DNA of 35,092 bases from Burkholderiaceae bacterium (lineage in GTDB: Bacteria; Pseudomonadota; Gammaproteobacteria; Burkholderiales; Burkholderiaceae_C), in NCBI GenBank assembly GCA_019745555.1, contig JAIESX010000024.1, positions 1 to 35,092 on the forward strand, read 5' to 3'. Position 1 is the first letter of the stretch; each line of letters begins with the position of its first letter. The notes below the pieces were generated by a model. That model did not search any database, was not told the DNA's origin, and saw only the letters and a list, made by a program, of their open reading frames with translations. Below, one piece after another: positions 31,480 through 35,092 of this stretch. A program made the translations under genes and the position numbers.

Positions 31480-33318
31480 TCAGCTGCCGTACAGGTGGAT
31501 GGTGTTCTTGCCGGCGTGCTTGGCCTGGTACATGGCCTCATCCGCCTGACGCATCAGCACGTCCAGGTCGGTGTCGCCGGAGTTGAACAGCGTGATGCCG
31601 ATGCTGCCGCTGGACTGGTAAGCCAGTCCTTCCAGATCGTAGGGTTGGGCCATGCTCACCAGGGCCTTGGCCGCGATCTGGCGCGCCTCGGTACGGGCCA
31701 GTGCGAGGTCGGCGTTCAGATGCTCCAGCACGATCACGAACTCGTCACCGCCCAGGCGGGCCACGGTGTCGGACTCGCGCACCACACGGCTCAGGCGGCT
31801 GGCAATCTGCTGCAGCAGCAGGTCGCCCGCGTGGTGCCCGTGCTCGTCGTTGATCTTCTTGAAATTGTCCACGTCCACGAAGAGCAGGGCGCCATGCTGG
31901 TTGTTGCGCCGCGCTACCGCCAGCGCACGCTGCAGCCGCTCCAGCAGCAGGCGCCGGTTGGGCAGCGCGGTGAGGTGGTCGTAGAAGGCGATATGACGGA
32001 TCTCTTCCTCCCGCAGCTTGCGGTCGGAGATGTCGCTCATGGTGGCCACATAGTGTGTCACCAGACCCTGCTCGTCGCGTACCGCCGTGATGGTGGTCCA
32101 CAGCGGCAGCAGGTCGCCGCGTTTGCGCTGGTCCCAGATCTCGCCTTCCCACTTGCCGGTGGCGCGGATGGTCTCCCACATCGCGGCGTAGAAGGCCGCG
32201 TCATGCCGGCCTGAACGCAGCGTGCTGGTCTTGCGTCCGATCAGTTCCTCGCGCGTGTAGCCCAGCAGGTCCAGAAAGGCCTGGTTGACGCGCAGGATGC
32301 TGGTGTCGGCATCGCTGACCAGCATGGCCTGGCGCGACTCGAAGGCCACGGCCGCGATGCGGCGCTCCTGTTCGGCCCGGGTGCGCTCGGTGATGTCGCG
32401 CGCGACCACCACCACCGCACGCCGGCCCTCTACCTCCAGTTCCAGGGCCTGGGCCCGGGCCTCGAACACATGGCGCCCGCCCAGCGTGTCCATCTCGTAC
32501 TCGATCACCTGGGGCGTGCCAGCCTCCAGGGTCTGGCGTATGAAGCGCAGGAAGCGCCGGGCCTGTTCCTCGCCCATCACTTCGTCGAGCCGCTTGCCCA
32601 GGGTGTCCTCCGCGGGCGCATAGAGCAGGCGTTCCTCGGGGGAGATCACCTCCAGGTAGCGGCCATCCTCGTCGAGCACGAGCAGCAGGTCGGGCGAGGC
32701 CCGCGTGATGGCCCGGCGCATGGCTTCGCTGCGCGCCAGCGCCTGGCGGGCCCGGCGCTGGTCCTCCAGGTCGTGCAGCAGCAGGGCCAGCAGGGCGGTG
32801 CTCGGGCCGAGGACGAAGAGATAGGGCCAGGCCAGGGTGTCGAGCAGCTTGTACAGATGCTGCGTCGGCAGCAGCAGGAACCAGCCCAGGCAGGCGATGT
32901 GCAGCAGCGTGCCGAAGATCAGGAAGTCCAGCAGCCTGGGCTGGGTCCAGCCGCGCTGCAGCGCGCTGCGCATCAGCAGGCCGGCCAGGACCGAGGTGCT
33001 GATCACGGCCACGCCCACCCAGGCTCCCGCACCGCCGAGCCACAGCCGGTAGGCCGCCGCGATGAGGCCGGCAATCGCCGCAGCCAGCGGTCCGGCAAAG
33101 ATGCCGGCCACCCCGAGGATGGCCGAGCGGCCGTCGAAGATCACGCCCGGGGCCAGCCGCGCCGGATGCATCATGCCAAAGATGCAGATGGCGCCAAAGA
33201 GCAGGCCGGCCGTCACGGCCGCCGCGCGCCGGCGTTCACCCCAGAGCCGGATGTTGAACTCGTACAGTGCCGACAGCGCCAGCAGCAGGGCCGTGCTGTA
33301 GATCAGATCAAGCGTCAT
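31480..33318 (-). CDS. Membrane PAS-PAS diguanylate cyclase (GGDEF)
   Basis: This 612-residue protein starts at 33318; a longer in-frame start at 33378 is unlikely. Residues 1-195 form a 5TM-5TMR_LYT-type membrane sensor (FDGRSAILGVAGIFAGP, IAAAYRLWLGGAGAWVG). Two PAS domains follow (about 215-330 and 335-450), with AGTPQVIEYEMDTLGGRHVFEARA in the first and LRSGRHDAAFYAAMWETI in the second. The GGDEF active site is intact at 523-527 (LGGDEFVIVLEHL). An RESD inhibitory I-site lies at 514-517, five residues before it, so product feedback is expected. It makes cyclic di-GMP from two GTP; no EAL domain is present. The input signal is unknown. Confidence 0.94.
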   Translation of the reverse strand: MTLDLIYSTALLLALSALYEFNIRLWGERRRAAAVTAGLLFGAICIFGMMHPARLAPGVIFDGRSAILGVAGIFAGPLAAAIAGLIAAAYRLWLGGAGAWVGVAVISTSVLAGLLMRSALQRGWTQPRLLDFLIFGTLLHIACLGWFLLLPTQHLYKLLDTLAWPYLFVLGPSTALLALLLHDLEDQRRARQALARSEAMRRAITRASPDLLLVLDEDGRYLEVISPEERLLYAPAEDTLGKRLDEVMGEEQARRFLRFIRQTLEAGTPQVIEYEMDTLGGRHVFEARAQALELEVEGRRAVVVVARDITERTRAEQERRIAAVAFESRQAMLVSDADTSILRVNQAFLDLLGYTREELIGRKTSTLRSGRHDAAFYAAMWETIRATGKWEGEIWDQRKRGDLLPLWTTITAVRDEQGLVTHYVATMSDISDRKLREEEIRHIAFYDHLTALPNRRLLLERLQRALAVARRNNQHGALLFVDVDNFKKINDEHGHHAGDLLLQQIASRLSRVVRESDTVARLGGDEFVIVLEHLNADLALARTEARQIAAKALVSMAQPYDLEGLAYQSSGSIGITLFNSGDTDLDVLMRQADEAMYQAKHAGKNTIHLYGS

Positions 33319-33483
33319 GAAGCAGTATCCGGTGAGGGCGCGCAACGCAGGGACGGGGTGAGGGGCATCATAGGCCAAGGGTTGCGCGGTCGGGGCCTAT
33401 TCGCACCCGCCCCTGTGGACAAATGCCCACGCATGGGAATTCTTCCCGATGTAAGCTGTGGCGATGTCACGTTTAGTATTCGC

Positions 33484-34902
33484 ATGAAACGTCGTTCACT
33501 GCTGCAGACCCTGGCGTGTGTGCCGGCATGGTCTGGCCTGTCCTTGCCGGTCCAGGCAGCGTCTCCCCTTGTATTGGCCGCCGCGCCAGCCGTGCTGCCC
33601 GTGGCCGGACAGAGCGATTTGCCCGTCTGGGCCTACGACGCCCAGGTGCCCGGCCCCGTGTTGCGCTACCGCCGCGGTGAGGTGCTGGACCTCGAGCTGC
33701 ACAACGCGCTGCCCGATCCCACGACCATCCACTGGCACGGCATCCGCCTGCCCAATGCCATGGACGGGGTGCCCGGTCTCACGCAGGACGCGGTGGCACC
33801 AGGGCAGCGCTTCCGGTATCGCTTCGCCTTGCCCGATGCTGGGACCTACTGGTACCACCCGCACTGGGGCACGCCCGAGCAGCTGGAGCGCGGTCTGTCT
33901 GGTGCGCTCATCATCGAGGACGACGAACCGCCGTTGGTGGACCGTGATCTGGTCTGGCTGCTCGACGACTGGCGGCTCGACGCGCAGGGCCGCATTGCCG
34001 AGAACTTCTACAACTTCCACGACGTGGCGCATGCCGGCCGCATGGGGCAGTTGCTCACGGTCAATGGTCAGCTCCAACCTGCGCAGGCGCTGCGCACCGG
34101 CGAGCGCGTGCGCCTGCGCCTGGTCAATGCGGCCAATGCGCGCATCTTCGCGCTCACGCTCGAAGGGCTGAACGCCTGGCTGATCGCGCGCGACGGCATG
34201 CCGGCCGATGCGGCCGTGCCCTGGGAAGGGGAGCTCTTGCTGGGCCCCGGCATGCGCGCGGACTTCATCGTGGACGCGGCCGCACCCGGGCGCTACCTGC
34301 TCAAGGACGCGGACCGGCGCGGCGAGCGCGTGCTGGCCACCCTGGAGGTGCGTGGTGCACCAGCTTCAGGCGCGGCCCGCCCCGCACCCCGGCCGGCGCC
34401 CTACGAGCCGTTGCCCGAGCCGGATCTCGATAAGGCCCTGGTGCACGACCTCGTGCTGGGAGGCGGCGCGATGAACCGCGAGGGCTGGCCGCAGGAGAGC
34501 CTGGCCGAGCGCGAGGCGCGGCGCCTGCGCCTGCAGGCCGGTGCGCGCGAGGCGGCCCCGGCCTGGACCATCAACGGCCAGGCCCATCTGCAGCACAGCC
34601 GCGAGCACGCCGCGCATGCGGCCGAATTCCGCGTGCCGCGCGGGCGCAGCGTGCGACTGCGCATCGACAACCGCACGGCCTGGTGGCATCCCATGCACCT
34701 GCACGGCCACCACTTCCGCGTGCTCTCGCGCAACGGCACGCCGCTGCCCGAGCGCCCCTGGCGCGACACCGTGCTCATGGGGCCGCGCGACCGCGTCGAG
34801 ATCGCCTTCGTGGCCGACAACCCGGGCTGGTGGCTGCTGCACTGCCATGTGCTCGAACACCATGCCGGGGGCCTGGGCACGCTGTTCGAGGTGCAGGGCT
34901 AG
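33484..34902 (+). CDS. Laccase-like multicopper oxidase
   Basis: This 472-residue exported oxidase has a Tat-like signal (MKRRSLLQTLACVPAWSGL). Copper ligands for all sites are visible: HWHG at 83-86, HPH at 125-127, HPMHLHG at 402-408 and HCHVLEH at 453-459. The enzyme oxidises one-electron donors (metals or phenols) and reduces O2 to water in the periplasm. Ten residues after Cys454, the axial position of the type 1 copper is Leu464, not the Met seen in CueO, so a higher redox potential is likely. No Met-rich segment is seen, unlike CueO. The diguanylate cyclase gene diverges upstream. No copper regulator is adjacent. Confidence 0.92.
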   Translation: MKRRSLLQTLACVPAWSGLSLPVQAASPLVLAAAPAVLPVAGQSDLPVWAYDAQVPGPVLRYRRGEVLDLELHNALPDPTTIHWHGIRLPNAMDGVPGLTQDAVAPGQRFRYRFALPDAGTYWYHPHWGTPEQLERGLSGALIIEDDEPPLVDRDLVWLLDDWRLDAQGRIAENFYNFHDVAHAGRMGQLLTVNGQLQPAQALRTGERVRLRLVNAANARIFALTLEGLNAWLIARDGMPADAAVPWEGELLLGPGMRADFIVDAAAPGRYLLKDADRRGERVLATLEVRGAPASGAARPAPRPAPYEPLPEPDLDKALVHDLVLGGGAMNREGWPQESLAEREARRLRLQAGAREAAPAWTINGQAHLQHSREHAAHAAEFRVPRGRSVRLRIDNRTAWWHPMHLHGHHFRVLSRNGTPLPERPWRDTVLMGPRDRVEIAFVADNPGWWLLHCHVLEHHAGGLGTLFEVQG

Positions 34903-34930
34903 GGCCTGCTCACACTATTTTCTTGAGTGC

Positions 34931-35031
34931 GAACGGGGTGCAAACGGCGCCAATCTAGGCGCACGACGAAGCCCAGACTGGCCGTCTGGGCGAGGAGTGC
35001 AACAACGAGTGGCGTCGTTTGCACCCCGTTC
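34931..35031. repeat. 101-bp nested palindromic element
   Basis: Outer arms at 34931-34952 and 35010-35031 are inverted copies matching at 21 of 22 bases (both begin with GAACGGGGTGCAAAC read inward). An inner perfect stem, GCCCAGAC at 34971-34978 with GTCTGGGC at 34984-34991, shares the same centre, 34981. The whole could fold into a cruciform or RNA hairpin. It follows the multicopper oxidase; no T-tract is present. It is probably a dispersed repeat. The last 61 bases (35032-35092) hold nothing I can assign. Confidence 0.65.
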
Positions 35032-35092
35032 CCTTCGGGTTGCGGCCAAAAAGGCCATGCGCGGCGTTGCGAAGCCTTGCCGGGGGGCCACC

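Noticed and set aside
1..35092. CRISPR array, tRNA or rRNA genes, prophage or transposase
   Set aside because: I looked for regular direct repeats, cloverleaf-like segments and transposase or integrase motifs and found none I could support.

Overview
The window is high-G+C, densely packed DNA. Its gene content looks like a betaproteobacterium of the order Burkholderiales, most likely Comamonadaceae. This rests on protein style, the AtzF/AtzG/AtzE and urtABCDE sets, ECF sigma/DGPF clusters, and intergenic repeats typical of that group. It is chromosomal in character. I see no rRNA, tRNA, CRISPR array or transposase.

Layout. (1) 1-3194: a 5'-truncated membrane hybrid histidine kinase with a cysteine-rich module, translationally coupled to a LuxR-type response regulator. 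(2) 3195-5656: a low-G+C patch with a tiny membrane protein, a RibD_C/DHFR-like reductase and AMP nucleosidase. (3) 5657-12632: a nitrogen-scavenging operon. It encodes allophanate hydrolase (atzF), a nitrate/sulfonate-type ABC importer, an AtzG-like subunit with its AtzE-like amidase, and a GntR/FCD regulator. It is preceded by a near-perfect sigma-54 promoter and several GTAC-centred operator-like repeats. (4) 12695-14761: a TonB-dependent receptor. (5) 14835-18171: a patatin-like lipase, an unknown protein, convergent ppk2 and an SSB-like gene, and a low-G+C GNAT acetyltransferase. (6) 18365-24689: the urea ABC transporter urtABCDE, with hairpins between urtA and urtB and a 523-bp concentric palindromic element between urtD and urtE. 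(7) 24792-26555: cytochrome b561 and two YceI proteins, ended by a clear terminator. (8) 26661-29662: two DGPF/YCII proteins, two VOC proteins and an ECF42-type sigma factor. (9) 29830-35092: an Aer-like chemoreceptor behind an FNR-type box, a convergent diguanylate cyclase, a laccase-like multicopper oxidase, and a 101-bp palindromic element at the right end.

How the genes may work together. Regions 1, 3, 4 and 6 share a theme of taking up and breaking down urea- or ureide-type nitrogen. UrtABCDE imports urea. A second importer sits beside enzymes that split carboxybiuret- or oxalurate-like compounds and allophanate to ammonia and CO2. A 16-bp near-palindrome occurs with 15/16 identity upstream of both urtA and the TonB receptor. 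Upstream of urtA it is centred about 43 bp before a plausible start point, as expected for a LuxR-type activator, so the response regulator in region 1 is a candidate to co-regulate both. The atzF operon appears to be under sigma-54 (nitrogen limitation), with the local GntR protein as the likely specific regulator. No cyanuric acid hydrolase, biuret hydrolase, urea carboxylase or urease is visible, so the true substrate entering the AtzGE/AtzF route is open.
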